Source: Ahrensia sp. (GTDB lineage: Bacteria > Pseudomonadota > Alphaproteobacteria > Rhizobiales > Rhizobiaceae). Taken from it: 5,667 nucleotides of DNA. The translations under genes and the position numbers were made by a program. This document shows, in pieces, positions 1 through 5,480 of the stretch. Position 1 is the stretch's first letter. Each line of letters starts with the position of its first letter. The notes under the pieces were generated by a model that did not search any database, was not told the origin of the DNA, and saw only the letters and a list, made by a program, of their open reading frames with translations. The stretch spans positions 1-5,667 of the forward strand of contig JAHEJF010000155.1 in NCBI GenBank assembly GCA_024639025.1, in the 5' to 3' direction.

Positions 1-20
1 TGGAGAAGGCCACCACGTGA
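1..20 (+). CDS. 3' end of an unidentified upstream gene
   Basis: Only the last five codons (E-K-A-T-T) and a TGA stop at 18-20 are present, if the frame beginning at base 3 is read. The stop overlaps the GTG start of the Nudix gene at 17-19, the same GTGA arrangement as at the next junction, which suggests an upstream operon member. In many Hyphomicrobiales this position holds a DUF1285 protein, but that is recalled context and nothing in these 20 bases identifies the product. Confidence 0.4.
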
Positions 21-640
21 CCGGCGCCAGATTTACGTTGGATGAATTTCGTCATCGTGCGTGGCAAACGCAAGGTGATGTGCCACAGGTTGAAACCGGC
101 GATTTTCAGTTCAATCCGGATCTTGAGGATTTGATACGCCAAAATGCGCAGCGCGAAGCGGCGGTCCTTATCGGTGTGCTTGAGGGCAAGAATGGCCCAA
201 GCGTTTTGTTGACCGAACGTACTGAGACTTTGCGTTCGCACTCCGGGCAGGTCGCCTTTCCGGGCGGACGGGTGGACGCCACCGACAGAACCTATGCAGA
301 AACAGCTTTGCGTGAATGCGAAGAAGAGGTCGGTATTGGCGGTGATCACCTGGAGATTGTCGGTGAGATGCCTATATATTTTTCTGGTTCGGGATACCGG
401 ATACACCCTGTACTGGCGGTCATTACAGGCGATTATCAACTCCGTGCCAATGAGCTGGAAGTCGCTTCGATTTTTGATGTGCCATTGTCATTTCTGATGA
501 ATGAGGCCAACCACCGCAAAAACAGTCGACAATGGCAGGGAAAAACACGTTATTTCTACGAAATGCCCTATCAGAACCGCCATATTTGGGGGGTAACGGC
601 TGGCATTTTGCGCGTGATGTATGAAAGGCTCTACAGGTGA
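17..640 (+). CDS. CoA pyrophosphatase-type Nudix hydrolase (NudL/YeaB-like)
   Basis: This is a 207-residue Nudix hydrolase of the CoA pyrophosphatase subgroup. The family cleaves the diphosphate of CoA or its derivatives, giving 3',5'-ADP and a phosphopantetheine product, in the cytoplasm with Mg2+ or Mn2+. Residues 64-84 carry the UPF0035 signature that marks this subgroup (LLTER...LRSHSGQVAFPGG). It runs directly into the Nudix box at 84-107, ending REcEEEvGI, with the metal-binding glutamates at 100-104. The length fits the family. The GTG start at 17 is supported by a purine-rich GGAGAAGG at 2-9 and by overlap with an upstream stop. The gene ends inside the GTG start of cca (GTGA, 637-640), so the two are probably translationally coupled. 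Subfamily assignment is firm; the exact substrate is inferred from family. Confidence 0.93.
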   Translation: MTGARFTLDEFRHRAWQTQGDVPQVETGDFQFNPDLEDLIRQNAQREAAVLIGVLEGKNGPSVLLTERTETLRSHSGQVAFPGGRVDATDRTYAETALRECEEEVGIGGDHLEIVGEMPIYFSGSGYRIHPVLAVITGDYQLRANELEVASIFDVPLSFLMNEANHRKNSRQWQGKTRYFYEMPYQNRHIWGVTAGILRVMYERLYR

Positions 641-1845
641 AGACTGAAAAGACCATATCTCCTGATTGGCTGAGCGATCCTGCTGTGGTGCGCCTTTTCG
701 ACATTCTCGAACAGGGCGATGAACATGCGCGCATTGTCGGTGGCGCTGTTCGCAATCATTTGATCGGGGTCGCACTAAAGAGCGATGTGGACTTTGCCGT
801 GACCACGACGCCCGAAGAGACCTCGGCCAGGCTTAAAGCTGCAGGCATCAGGGTCGTTCCAACCGGGATCGAACACGGGACCATATTGGCGATAATCGAT
901 GATATTGGATATGAAATCACCACTTTGCGCAAGGATTTGGAAACCGATGGGCGCCGTGCAATCGTGGCATTCGGCACTGATTTTGCCGAGGATGCCAACA
1001 GGCGCGACTTCACGATGAATGCGCTTTATGTCGACCGCCATGGTTGTATTTACGATTATGTTGAGGGGCTTGCGGATGTTGAGACCATGCGCGTGCGGTT
1101 TATTGGCGACGCAGAGCAACGTATCCGGGAAGACTATTTGCGAATCCTGCGATTTTTCCGATTTTTTGCCTGGTATGGCCAGCACCGCCCTGATGCCGAC
1201 GGCCTGAAGGCCAGCATGCGGCTCAAAGACGGTCTCAAGACGCTTTCAGCAGAGCGGATCTGGGCAGAAATACAAAAACTATTCTTAGCCCCTGATCCCT
1301 CGCGGGCGCTTTTGTGGATGCGCCAGGTGGGGGTTCTGAGCCAATTGCTGCCCGAGAGCGAAAAGTGGGGTATCGACGCTTTTCCGGCACTTATGCGCGC
1401 GGAAGACGAGCATGGATGGCGCGTCGACCCGATCGTGCGCTTGATGTCCATCGTGCCCAAAAGGCTGGACAGCGTAAACGATATTGCTGCGCGTTGGCGC
1501 CTGTCCAATGCAGATCGCGATCGCATGCGCGCGTGGTCGAACCTGTCAGCTCAATTGCCAAAAAATGATGCGGTGCTGCGTGCGTTGGCCTATCGCCACA
1601 CCAAGCAAGCAACCGTCGATGGGTTGGTTGTGCAAACCGCCATGCAGAATGATCCGGAGCTGGCAGAATTTGCTGAACGTCTTGAGACGTGGACAGTACC
1701 GGACATGCCGGTCAAAGGCGCAGATTTGATCAAGCAAGGCTTTGAAAAAGGACCTGCACTTGGGGCCAAGCTAAAAGAACTTGAAGAAAAGTGGATTGAA
1801 AGCGATTTTCGCTTGGAGCACGGCGAGTTGATGGCGCTGATTTGA
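637..1845 (+). CDS. cca: CCA-adding tRNA nucleotidyltransferase
   Basis: This 402-residue class II polymerase-beta-fold nucleotidyltransferase adds or repairs the 3'-CCA end of tRNAs from CTP and ATP without a nucleic acid template. The head domain shows the G-G-A-V-R-N loop at 35-40 and the catalytic carboxylates D50 and D52 in SDVDFAV. Next come YEITTLR at 92-98, RRDFTMNALY at 122-131 (neck motif), DYVEGLADV at 140-148 and EDYLRILRFFRF at 165-176, which belongs to the base-selecting region. The long helical body and tail end with a GADLIKQGFEKGPALG segment near 361-376, typical of alphaproteobacterial homologues. The GTG start at 637 overlaps the Nudix stop by four bases, with AAAGG at about 624-628 as ribosome binding site. 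Because CCA addition and poly(A)-type enzymes share this fold, a pure A-adding role cannot be strictly excluded, but length and motif spacing favour CCA. Confidence 0.95.
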   Translation: MKTEKTISPDWLSDPAVVRLFDILEQGDEHARIVGGAVRNHLIGVALKSDVDFAVTTTPEETSARLKAAGIRVVPTGIEHGTILAIIDDIGYEITTLRKDLETDGRRAIVAFGTDFAEDANRRDFTMNALYVDRHGCIYDYVEGLADVETMRVRFIGDAEQRIREDYLRILRFFRFFAWYGQHRPDADGLKASMRLKDGLKTLSAERIWAEIQKLFLAPDPSRALLWMRQVGVLSQLLPESEKWGIDAFPALMRAEDEHGWRVDPIVRLMSIVPKRLDSVNDIAARWRLSNADRDRMRAWSNLSAQLPKNDAVLRALAYRHTKQATVDGLVVQTAMQNDPELAEFAERLETWTVPDMPVKGADLIKQGFEKGPALGAKLKELEEKWIESDFRLEHGELMALI

Positions 1846-1853
1846 CGGCAGTG

Positions 1854-1873
1854 CGGGCGCACAACTTCGCCCG
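1854..1873. other. Small stem-loop just after the cca stop
   Basis: CGGGCG at 1854-1859 can pair with CGCCCG at 1868-1873 across an 8-base loop. It lies eight bases after the cca stop codon. No U-tract follows on either strand, so it is at best a weak 3'-end structure. Confidence 0.25.
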
Positions 1874-1942
1874 ACTCTGTCCGCCTTTGATGGAATCGCG
1901 GTTCCCGGATTAATCCAATATTATCAATGCCAAATCCGTGCC

Positions 1943-1969
1943 AGCGTTTCAGCTGAAGACTGAAACGCT
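1943..1969. terminator. Perfect 10-bp stem-loop between convergent genes (possible bidirectional terminator or dispersed repeat)
   Basis: AGCGTTTCAG at 1943-1952 is exactly complementary to CTGAAACGCT at 1960-1969, with a 7-base loop. It sits between the 3' ends of cca (plus) and the DUF1059 gene (minus), nine bases beyond the latter's stop, which is where a shared transcription end is expected. Neither side has a run of T, so a classic Rho-independent terminator is not shown. An mRNA 3'-end stabilising stem or a copy of a genome-wide intergenic repeat are alternatives. Confidence 0.5.
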
Positions 1970-1977
1970 CTAGCCGA

Positions 1978-2160
1978 TCAGGCTGCGCGCTCTTCCTTGA
2001 TGCGCTTTTTGATCTCGACGACCATGTTTGGCCGCACAATTTTCTCCTCGTGCGCTGTACGCAGGTGTTCTGCGACACGGCGAACAATTTCCGCATCTTC
2101 TTCTGCACGGGTGTGCCATTCGCAACCTGGAACAAGGCTACTGCATTGGAATGTCTTCAT
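1978..2160 (-). CDS. DUF1059 family small Cys/His protein
   Basis: This 60-residue protein (MKTFQC at the N-terminus) resembles DUF1059, a family annotated as a predicted small metal-binding protein. No biochemical role is established. In the 60-residue numbering Cys6 and Cys13 form a CssLvPGC pair, and His32 and His37 follow in a helical AEHLRTAH segment. This gives a C2H2-like set of possible metal ligands. The C-terminal third is basic and probably helical. Two adjacent ATG codons exist. AAGGAGG (2168-2174 on the minus strand) lies only 4 bases from the first (2161-2163) but 7 from the second (2158-2160), so the second is chosen; it also gives the usual MK.F.C start. The gene follows the MOSC gene on the same strand but appears to have its own promoter. 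Family call is by recognition; metal binding is inferred. Confidence 0.85.
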   Translation of the reverse strand: MKTFQCSSLVPGCEWHTRAEEDAEIVRRVAEHLRTAHEEKIVRPNMVVEIKKRIKEERAA

Positions 2161-2167
2161 CATTGAC

Positions 2168-2174
2168 CCTCCTT
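2168..2174 (-). promoter_or_regulatory. Strong Shine-Dalgarno of the DUF1059 gene
   Basis: The minus strand reads AAGGAGG here, nearly a full anti-16S match. Its distance from the tandem ATG codons (4 versus 7 bases) favours the inner start. The strength suggests high translation of this small protein. Confidence 0.8.
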
Positions 2175-2195
2175 CTTGATTAAATCAGCAGTACA

Positions 2196-2221
2196 GAAAA
2201 TATCGGCGACTTTATGCCGAT
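2196..2221 (-). terminator. Possible weak Rho-independent terminator of the hemF-MOSC unit
   Basis: On the minus strand ATCGGC (2216-2221) pairs with GCCGAT (2202-2207) around an 8-base loop that contains the MOSC stop codon (2212-2214). It is followed by ATTTT. The stem is only 6 bp and the T-run short, so termination would be partial. The same bases form part of the candidate DUF1059 promoter, so only one of the two readings may be right. Confidence 0.35.
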
Positions 2222-2228
2222 TCGTCAA
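2199..2228 (-). promoter_or_regulatory. Candidate sigma70-type promoter for the DUF1059 gene
   Basis: On the minus strand TTGACG (2223-2228, five of six matches to TTGACA) is followed after 18 bases by GATATT (2199-2204, four of six to TATAAT). Transcription would begin near 2190, giving a leader of roughly 30 bases. The promoter overlaps the end of the MOSC coding region and the hairpin described at 2202-2221. This is a consensus match by eye only. Confidence 0.4.
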
Positions 2229-2706
2229 TTCTTACCGAAACCGGATCGCCTCGTCGGACGATGCCGGGATCGATAACTTCGGCGGTTATTCCGCCATGGC
2301 CGCGGACGGCATTGTAGCCACCGGGGCCAAATTCTTCTTCCATGCGGGAGCAGGGCGCGCAGATGCCAGTGCCCATCAAAATCGCCGTGCCGATTTGAAA
2401 TTGGCGATCCTTGAACGCCAGCAAATTGACTCCAGAAACAACAATATTCCGGCGCAAGCGGCCAGGGTTGAGAGTGTCTTGGCCCAGAATTGACGCCATT
2501 GCAGGCAGATGCTCAGCCTGGATCAGCGTAACGGCCCGTTTGCCAGGCTTGCTGCGATGGTCACCTTCAAGGCCATTTAGTGTAATTTTGACATCGTCAA
2601 GTTCTTTGAGGTTGGTTCGTCGTGCGGGCCTTATACCTATCCAATCCACCCGGCCAGGGCGCGGAAACTGTGCCAACAACTCGGCCATTGTCAGACTTAC
2701 GGCCAT
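2212..2706 (-). CDS. MOSC domain-containing protein
   Basis: This 164-residue protein consists essentially of one MOSC domain, the beta-barrel module found at the C-terminus of molybdenum cofactor sulfurases and in stand-alone proteins such as YiiM. The family is linked to molybdenum cofactor binding or sulfur transfer through a conserved cysteine. Visible motifs are LEGDHR (46-51), [12 protein letters not shown] (57-68), [11 protein letters not shown] (85-95), the cysteine region [10 protein letters not shown] (114-123, Cys116 and Cys119) and [22 protein letters not shown] (135-156). The assigned ATG at 2704-2706 lies inside hemF, giving a 10-base overlap and likely translational coupling. 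Met7 (ATG at 2686-2688) is an alternative start, and neither has a strong Shine-Dalgarno. The substrate is unknown; the link to HemF may be operon economy rather than shared function. Confidence 0.9.
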   Translation of the reverse strand: MAVSLTMAELLAQFPRPGRVDWIGIRPARRTNLKELDDVKITLNGLEGDHRSKPGKRAVTLIQAEHLPAMASILGQDTLNPGRLRRNIVVSGVNLLAFKDRQFQIGTAILMGTGICAPCSRMEEEFGPGGYNAVRGHGGITAEVIDPGIVRRGDPVSVRIDESA

Positions 2707-3611
2707 TTGACCGCTGGCGGCATGGAACTGAGGATCGAATCAACATTGCCACCGGTTTTCAGGCCAAACATCGTGCCACGGTCATAGAGCAGGTTGAACT
2801 CGACATAGCGGCCGCGACGGACCAATTGCTCCTCCCGGTCAGCTTCAGTCCAGTTGGTGTTGAAATTGCGTCTGACCAAATGCGGATAGACAACTGCAAA
2901 TGTGCGGCCAAGATCCCGGATAAAGGCAAAATCGGCGTCCCAACCGCCTTGATCTTCATTGCTGTGGTGCCAGTCGCAGAAAACACCGCCTATGCCGCGA
3001 TGCTCCTTGCGGTGGGGAAGATAGAAATAGTCGTCGCACCACTTCTTGTATTTCTCGTAATCGGCAACTGCGTGTTTCTCGCAGGTCAACTCAAAACTTT
3101 TGTGAAATGCCTGGGAATCCGGATCATCCTGAGTGCGTCGCCGGTCGAGAACAGGCGTCAGATCAGCCCCACCACCAAACCACCATGACGAGGTGACCAC
3201 CATGCGGGTGTTCATGTGGACGGCAGGAACGTTCGGGTTTTGCGGGTGTGCGATCAGGGAGATGCCCGATGCCCAAAACGACGGATCTTCCTGAGCGCCC
3301 GGTATTTGTCTGCGCATCTCCTCTGAAAATTCGCCATAGACCGTTGACGTGTGCACGCCGACCTTTTCAAACACGCGGCCATTCATCATGGACATGACGC
3401 CGCCGCCGCCCTTGCCCTCATCGCGCAGCCATTGTTTTTGTTCAAATTGTCCGGGTGAGTATTCTGAGAAGGGACCAGTGAGTTCGTTTTCCAGAGCTTC
3501 ATAATCGGCGCAGATTCGGTCTCGCAGCTCCTCAAACCAGGCCTTGGCTGCAGCTTTCTTGTCCTCGATGTCTGCGGGCATATCCTTCGGTAGGTTGGGC
3601 CGTTCTTGCAT
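2697..3611 (-). CDS. hemF: Oxygen-dependent coproporphyrinogen III oxidase
   Basis: HemF performs the aerobic oxidative decarboxylation of coproporphyrinogen III to protoporphyrinogen IX in heme synthesis, as a cytoplasmic homodimer. The 304-residue length is standard. Signature stretches are [20 protein letters not shown] (69-88), [20 protein letters not shown] (117-136, with conserved His122, His132, Asn134 and Arg136), [13 protein letters not shown] (141-153), [12 protein letters not shown] (169-180), [18 protein letters not shown] (196-213), [20 protein letters not shown] (269-288) and the terminal SMPPAVKW (296-303). The ATG at 3609-3611 follows AGGAAG (3621-3626) at 9 bases. A candidate promoter lies at 3658-3686. 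The downstream MOSC gene overlaps its stop. No FNR-type box (TTGAT-N4-ATCAA) or Irr-type box was seen upstream. Identification is very secure. Confidence 0.97.
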   Translation of the reverse strand: MQERPNLPKDMPADIEDKKAAAKAWFEELRDRICADYEALENELTGPFSEYSPGQFEQKQWLRDEGKGGGGVMSMMNGRVFEKVGVHTSTVYGEFSEEMRRQIPGAQEDPSFWASGISLIAHPQNPNVPAVHMNTRMVVTSSWWFGGGADLTPVLDRRRTQDDPDSQAFHKSFELTCEKHAVADYEKYKKWCDDYFYLPHRKEHRGIGGVFCDWHHSNEDQGGWDADFAFIRDLGRTFAVVYPHLVRRNFNTNWTEADREEQLVRRGRYVEFNLLYDRGTMFGLKTGGNVDSILSSMPPAVKWP

Positions 3612-3657
3612 GCCGCCTTGCTTCCTGCTTGTTCAACTTTCCGGATCACTGCATGAC

Positions 3658-3686
3658 TTGCTAGCGTGGGGGAACCGATTTGCCAA
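3658..3686 (-). promoter_or_regulatory. Candidate hemF promoter
   Basis: On the minus strand TTGGCA (3681-3686, five of six to the -35 consensus) is separated by exactly 17 bases from TAGCAA (3658-3663, three of six to the -10 consensus). It lies about 47 bases upstream of the hemF ATG. The -10 match is weak, as is common in Alphaproteobacteria. Found by eye only. Confidence 0.35.
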
Positions 3687-3744
3687 GCGGCGGAGGTCTT
3701 GCCCGACGGGTTATGCACGAAAAGCGATTGTCTTTTTGAACTTT

Positions 3745-3760
3745 ATCGGGTTACCCTGAT
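3745..3760. promoter_or_regulatory. Near-palindrome in the divergent hemF / hypothetical gene intergenic region
   Basis: ATCGGGT (3745-3751) and ACCCTGAT (3753-3760) are inverted arms around a single central T, with one extra T in the right arm. The core GGGTTACCC (3748-3756) is symmetric. The size and location, between divergent genes and upstream of 3798, suit a protein-binding operator, but no known regulator motif is recognised. No convincing plus-strand promoter was found around it. Confidence 0.25.
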
Positions 3761-3797
3761 TGCCACACTCTGTTGAGAGCACTGGGTGGACCAGACT

Positions 3798-4043
3798 ATG
3801 CCGACGCCAAAAATTCCTCGGGACAAAGTAGCTGCCAATTTGGCAAGGAGCCGCAATGCCGCGGCAGATTCAGTCTTCGTTCGCCAAACGTATCGCCAGC
3901 AACGCGAACAGGCACGGGCTACGGCACGAAAATGGTTCAAGGACTATCCCAAAGCTGCTTATTGGACCCAGGTCGAAAGCTGGCGCCTGCTGGATGGCGA
4001 CATGGTGGAGTTCACCATGCGTCGGCTGCCCAGCGCTGATTAG
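3798..4043 (+). CDS. Conserved-looking hypothetical protein, 81 residues
   Basis: No known domain is recognised. The chain is hydrophilic and mostly helical in character. Residues 11-49 are alanine-, arginine- and glutamine-rich (RSRNAAADSVFVRQTYRQQR and following). Then comes an aromatic section W46, F47, Y50, Y55, W56, W62, and a short C-terminal segment (DMVEFTMRRLPSAD) likely to form a strand. There is no signal peptide or membrane segment. The ATG at 3798 is preceded by GGTGGA (3785-3790) at 7 bases and is preferred over an in-frame GTG at 3786 that would add four residues. The gene stops 11 bases before the GNAT gene, so they are probably co-transcribed. Codon use resembles the neighbours and no antisense ORF is convincing, supporting a real gene. 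I believe similar small proteins occur in other Hyphomicrobiales, but that is memory, not a search. Confidence 0.7.
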   Translation: MPTPKIPRDKVAANLARSRNAAADSVFVRQTYRQQREQARATARKWFKDYPKAAYWTQVESWRLLDGDMVEFTMRRLPSAD

Positions 4044-4054
4044 AGATTACGTCC

Positions 4055-4504
4055 ATGAGTATTGAATGTCGCCGTGCAATCAGCGCCGATGAACTGGCTG
4101 AGTGCATGTCTATCAGAGATGCGGTTTTTGTTGCTGAGCAGAATGTGCCACCGGAATTGGAACGGGACGGGTTGGACGATGATTGCCTTCATTATTTGGT
4201 CTGCATGGATGGTGCGATCATCGGCACCGCTCGTGTTATGGTAATGGCCGATTTGTTCAAGTTTCAGCGTGTGGCGGTGATGCCAGCAGCACGGGGCGCC
4301 GGAGTTGGCGGCAAGCTGATGGCATTCATGATGGCGGATTTGGCGCAGCGCGATGACGCGGGGGCCAAGCATTTTTTTCTGTCCAGCCAGATGGATGCTG
4401 TGCCGTTTTATCAGCGGCTGGGCTTTGAGGTGTGCTCGGATATTTATCTTGATGCGGGCATCGAGCATCGGGATATGAAGCGGCCGATTGCAGCTTCGAC
4501 ATGA
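4055..4504 (+). CDS. GNAT family N-acetyltransferase (ElaA/YjcF-like)
   Basis: This 149-residue single-domain acyltransferase of the GNAT fold would transfer an acetyl group from acetyl-CoA to an amine. The acceptor cannot be told from sequence. Motif A, the pyrophosphate-binding loop, is FQRVAVMPAARGAGVGGKLM at 70-89 with R80-G81-x-G83-x-G85. Motif B is seen as VPFYQRLGF at 116-124. The N-terminal RDAVFVAEQNVPPELERDGL (21-40) and the C-terminal LDAGIEHRDMKRP (132-144) resemble the ElaA/YjcF subgroup. The ATG at 4055 lies 11 bases after the stop of the 81-residue gene, with a weak GAGA-type ribosome binding site that overlaps that stop. Its own TGA (4502-4504) overlaps an ATG at 4501, the ATGA arrangement expected for coupling to the next gene. 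Confidence 0.92.
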   Translation: MSIECRRAISADELAECMSIRDAVFVAEQNVPPELERDGLDDDCLHYLVCMDGAIIGTARVMVMADLFKFQRVAVMPAARGAGVGGKLMAFMMADLAQRDDAGAKHFFLSSQMDAVPFYQRLGFEVCSDIYLDAGIEHRDMKRPIAAST

Positions 4505-4542
4505 TGTGATCATTCCTCCAATATGAAGCGCGCACCGCATCG

Positions 4543-4863
4543 GTGCTGACCGAATTGCTTGGTTGGAAAGTGCCTTGGTCTGGTGAAACGCCAGGCTGGG
4601 GACGCAGCATACATGTTGTCACAGATGAAGAGTATGTTGCACTGTTCTCACCTGCCAATGGCGCCAAAACTGCACAAATCAGCAAACAACGTGTTGGCAA
4701 TCTCAACCATATCGGTGTGGTGGTCAGTGATTTGGATGCGGTTGAGCAGCGCGTAAAAAATGCCGGCTTTGAACCCTATTCGCATGCGGACTACGAGCCT
4801 GGCAGACGCTTTTATTTTGAAGATGAGAACGGTGTGGAGTTCGAAGTGGTCAATTATGACTGA
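4543..4863 (+). CDS. VOC (glyoxalase-fold) protein, probably missing its N-terminal strand
   Basis: This 106-residue vicinal oxygen chelate superfamily protein includes glyoxalase- and dioxygenase-like enzymes; the substrate is unknown. The second half shows NLNHIGVVVSDLDAVEQRVKNAGF (53-76), with His56 in the position of a module's metal ligand, and YFEDENGVEFEVVNY (91-105), with Glu99/Glu101 as the terminal metal-ligand region. The first module begins abruptly at LTELLGWKVPWSG. In related proteins a strand with a metal-binding His (pattern H-x-N-x-T-V-S) and an RTA motif precede this. The codons before the GTG (4525-4542) do encode E-A-R-T-A-S, but this frame is closed by TGA at 4507-4509 and has no start before 4543. 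Either the gene really starts at GTG 4543 or it has a damaged 5' end. The 3' end overlaps trmL by 10 bp, tail to tail. Confidence 0.75.
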   Translation: MLTELLGWKVPWSGETPGWGRSIHVVTDEEYVALFSPANGAKTAQISKQRVGNLNHIGVVVSDLDAVEQRVKNAGFEPYSHADYEPGRRFYFEDENGVEFEVVNYD

Positions 4864-5324
4864 CGCAGCTGCCGAACGGATTCGCCTGCGACCATTGCAA
4901 CAGACAGGGCCAGATTTAGACTGCGTGCGCCTTGTTGCATCGCAATGGTCAGCCGTTCGTCGCAGCTGTCGTGCACGGATTCAGGCACGCCCGCACTTTC
5001 GCGCCCGAACAACAGAACATCATCGTGCCTGAATTCAAAGTCGGTGTAGTTTCTGTCGGTCTTGGTGGTCAGCAAAATCAAGCGACGTTGCCCTGCAATG
5101 CGCCATTCATTGAATGCCTGCCAATCCAGGTGGCGGGTCAGCGCCGCCATTTCCAGATAGTCCATGCCTGCGCGTTTGAGATTGCGGTCGGACAGATCGA
5201 AACCGGCTGGTTCGATTATATGTATTGCGGCGCCGATACACGCCCCCAGCCTCAATATCGTGCCCGTGTTTCCGGCAATATCGGGTTGGTACAGAGCGAT
5301 GTGGCAGCTGGATTTTACAGACAT
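4854..5324 (-). CDS. trmL: tRNA (cytidine(34)-2'-O)-methyltransferase
   Basis: TrmL is a SPOUT (trefoil-knot) methyltransferase that uses S-adenosylmethionine to 2'-O-methylate the wobble nucleotide of certain leucine tRNAs. With the start at 5322-5324 the protein has 156 residues, the usual size. Motif 1 is IALYQPDIAGNTGTILRLGA (9-28), motif 2 LLFGRESAGVPE (104-115), and motif 3 GARSLNLALSVAMV (132-145), the knot that holds the cofactor. The open frame continues upstream to 5432, but those 36 residues do not look like the family and overlap the leader ORFs on the other strand, so the inner ATG is preferred. Its ribosome binding site is weak (CGGA about 12 bases upstream). The TAA stop overlaps the VOC gene by 10 bp in convergent orientation. 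Confidence 0.95.
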   Translation of the reverse strand: MSVKSSCHIALYQPDIAGNTGTILRLGACIGAAIHIIEPAGFDLSDRNLKRAGMDYLEMAALTRHLDWQAFNEWRIAGQRRLILLTTKTDRNYTDFEFRHDDVLLFGRESAGVPESVHDSCDERLTIAMQQGARSLNLALSVAMVAGESVRQLRQS

Positions 5325-5414
5325 GATGCGCTGGTCCGGAGTCGTGTTGCCAAATTGTCGCACCCCATTGGTGTTTCCGCAGACAGGAAATTTGTGACTT
5401 GAGGAATCAAACCC

Positions 5415-5465
5415 ATGAGCGTATCCCGCCATCGTGCTTATCGCACATATCTATCGTCACGCTAG
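5415..5465 (+). CDS. Possible 16-codon leader ORF (arginine-rich)
   Basis: ATG at 5415 opens the short frame MSVSRHRAYRTYLSSR, ended by TAG at 5463-5465. GAGGAA at 5401-5406 lies 8 bases upstream, a good ribosome binding site. Four of 16 residues are arginine and three are tyrosine or histidine. The stop codon falls inside the left arm of the 9-bp inverted repeat at 5458-5466, and the next short ORF starts 15 bases later. An ORF this short can occur by chance; the support is the ribosome binding site and the arrangement. No homologue is recognised. Confidence 0.35.
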   Translation: MSVSRHRAYRTYLSSR

Positions 5466-5467
5466 TC

Positions 5468-5478
5468 AAAGGAGAGAG
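5468..5478 (+). promoter_or_regulatory. Strong Shine-Dalgarno of the 29-codon ORF
   Basis: AAAGGAGAGAG lies directly before ATG 5481, with the GGAG core 6 bases from the start. It is immediately downstream of the left inverted-repeat arm, so base pairing of that arm could change its accessibility. TTCTCC at 5509-5514 inside the ORF could also pair with GGAGAG here. Confidence 0.6.
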
Positions 5479-5480
5479 TG

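Noticed and set aside
775..1185. 136-codon minus-strand open frame inside cca
   Set aside because: It is opposite the catalytic domain of the CCA-adding enzyme; no family resemblance.
1590..2135. 181-codon minus-strand open frame
   Set aside because: It crosses the cca 3' end, the intergenic hairpin and part of the DUF1059 gene in the wrong frame, with no recognisable domain.
2622..3188. 188-codon plus-strand open frame
   Set aside because: It is antisense to the highly conserved body of hemF and has no domain character; a shadow of codon bias.
3661..3668. CTAGCGTG near the hemF promoter, also present at 5567-5574 and inverted at 5458-5465
   Set aside because: Eight bases recurring in 5.7 kb is plausible by chance even with the rarity of CTAG; contexts differ and no shared regulator is evident.
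3728..3757. Plus-strand promoter TTGTCT-N18-TACCCT for the 81-residue gene
   Set aside because: The -10 matches only three of six positions and the -35 is weak; not strong enough to list.
4040..4540. 166-codon minus-strand open frame
   Set aside because: It is antisense to the GNAT gene, is rich in His/Cys/Arg as shadows often are, and has no ribosome binding site or motif.
4932..5402. 156-codon plus-strand open frame
   Set aside because: It lies opposite trmL, whose SPOUT motifs are unmistakable; composition is that of a reverse-strand shadow.
5325..5432. 36-residue N-terminal extension of TrmL
   Set aside because: The family starts at the inner ATG (5322-5324), giving the standard 156 residues. 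The extension is low-similarity and overlaps the opposing micro-ORF region.
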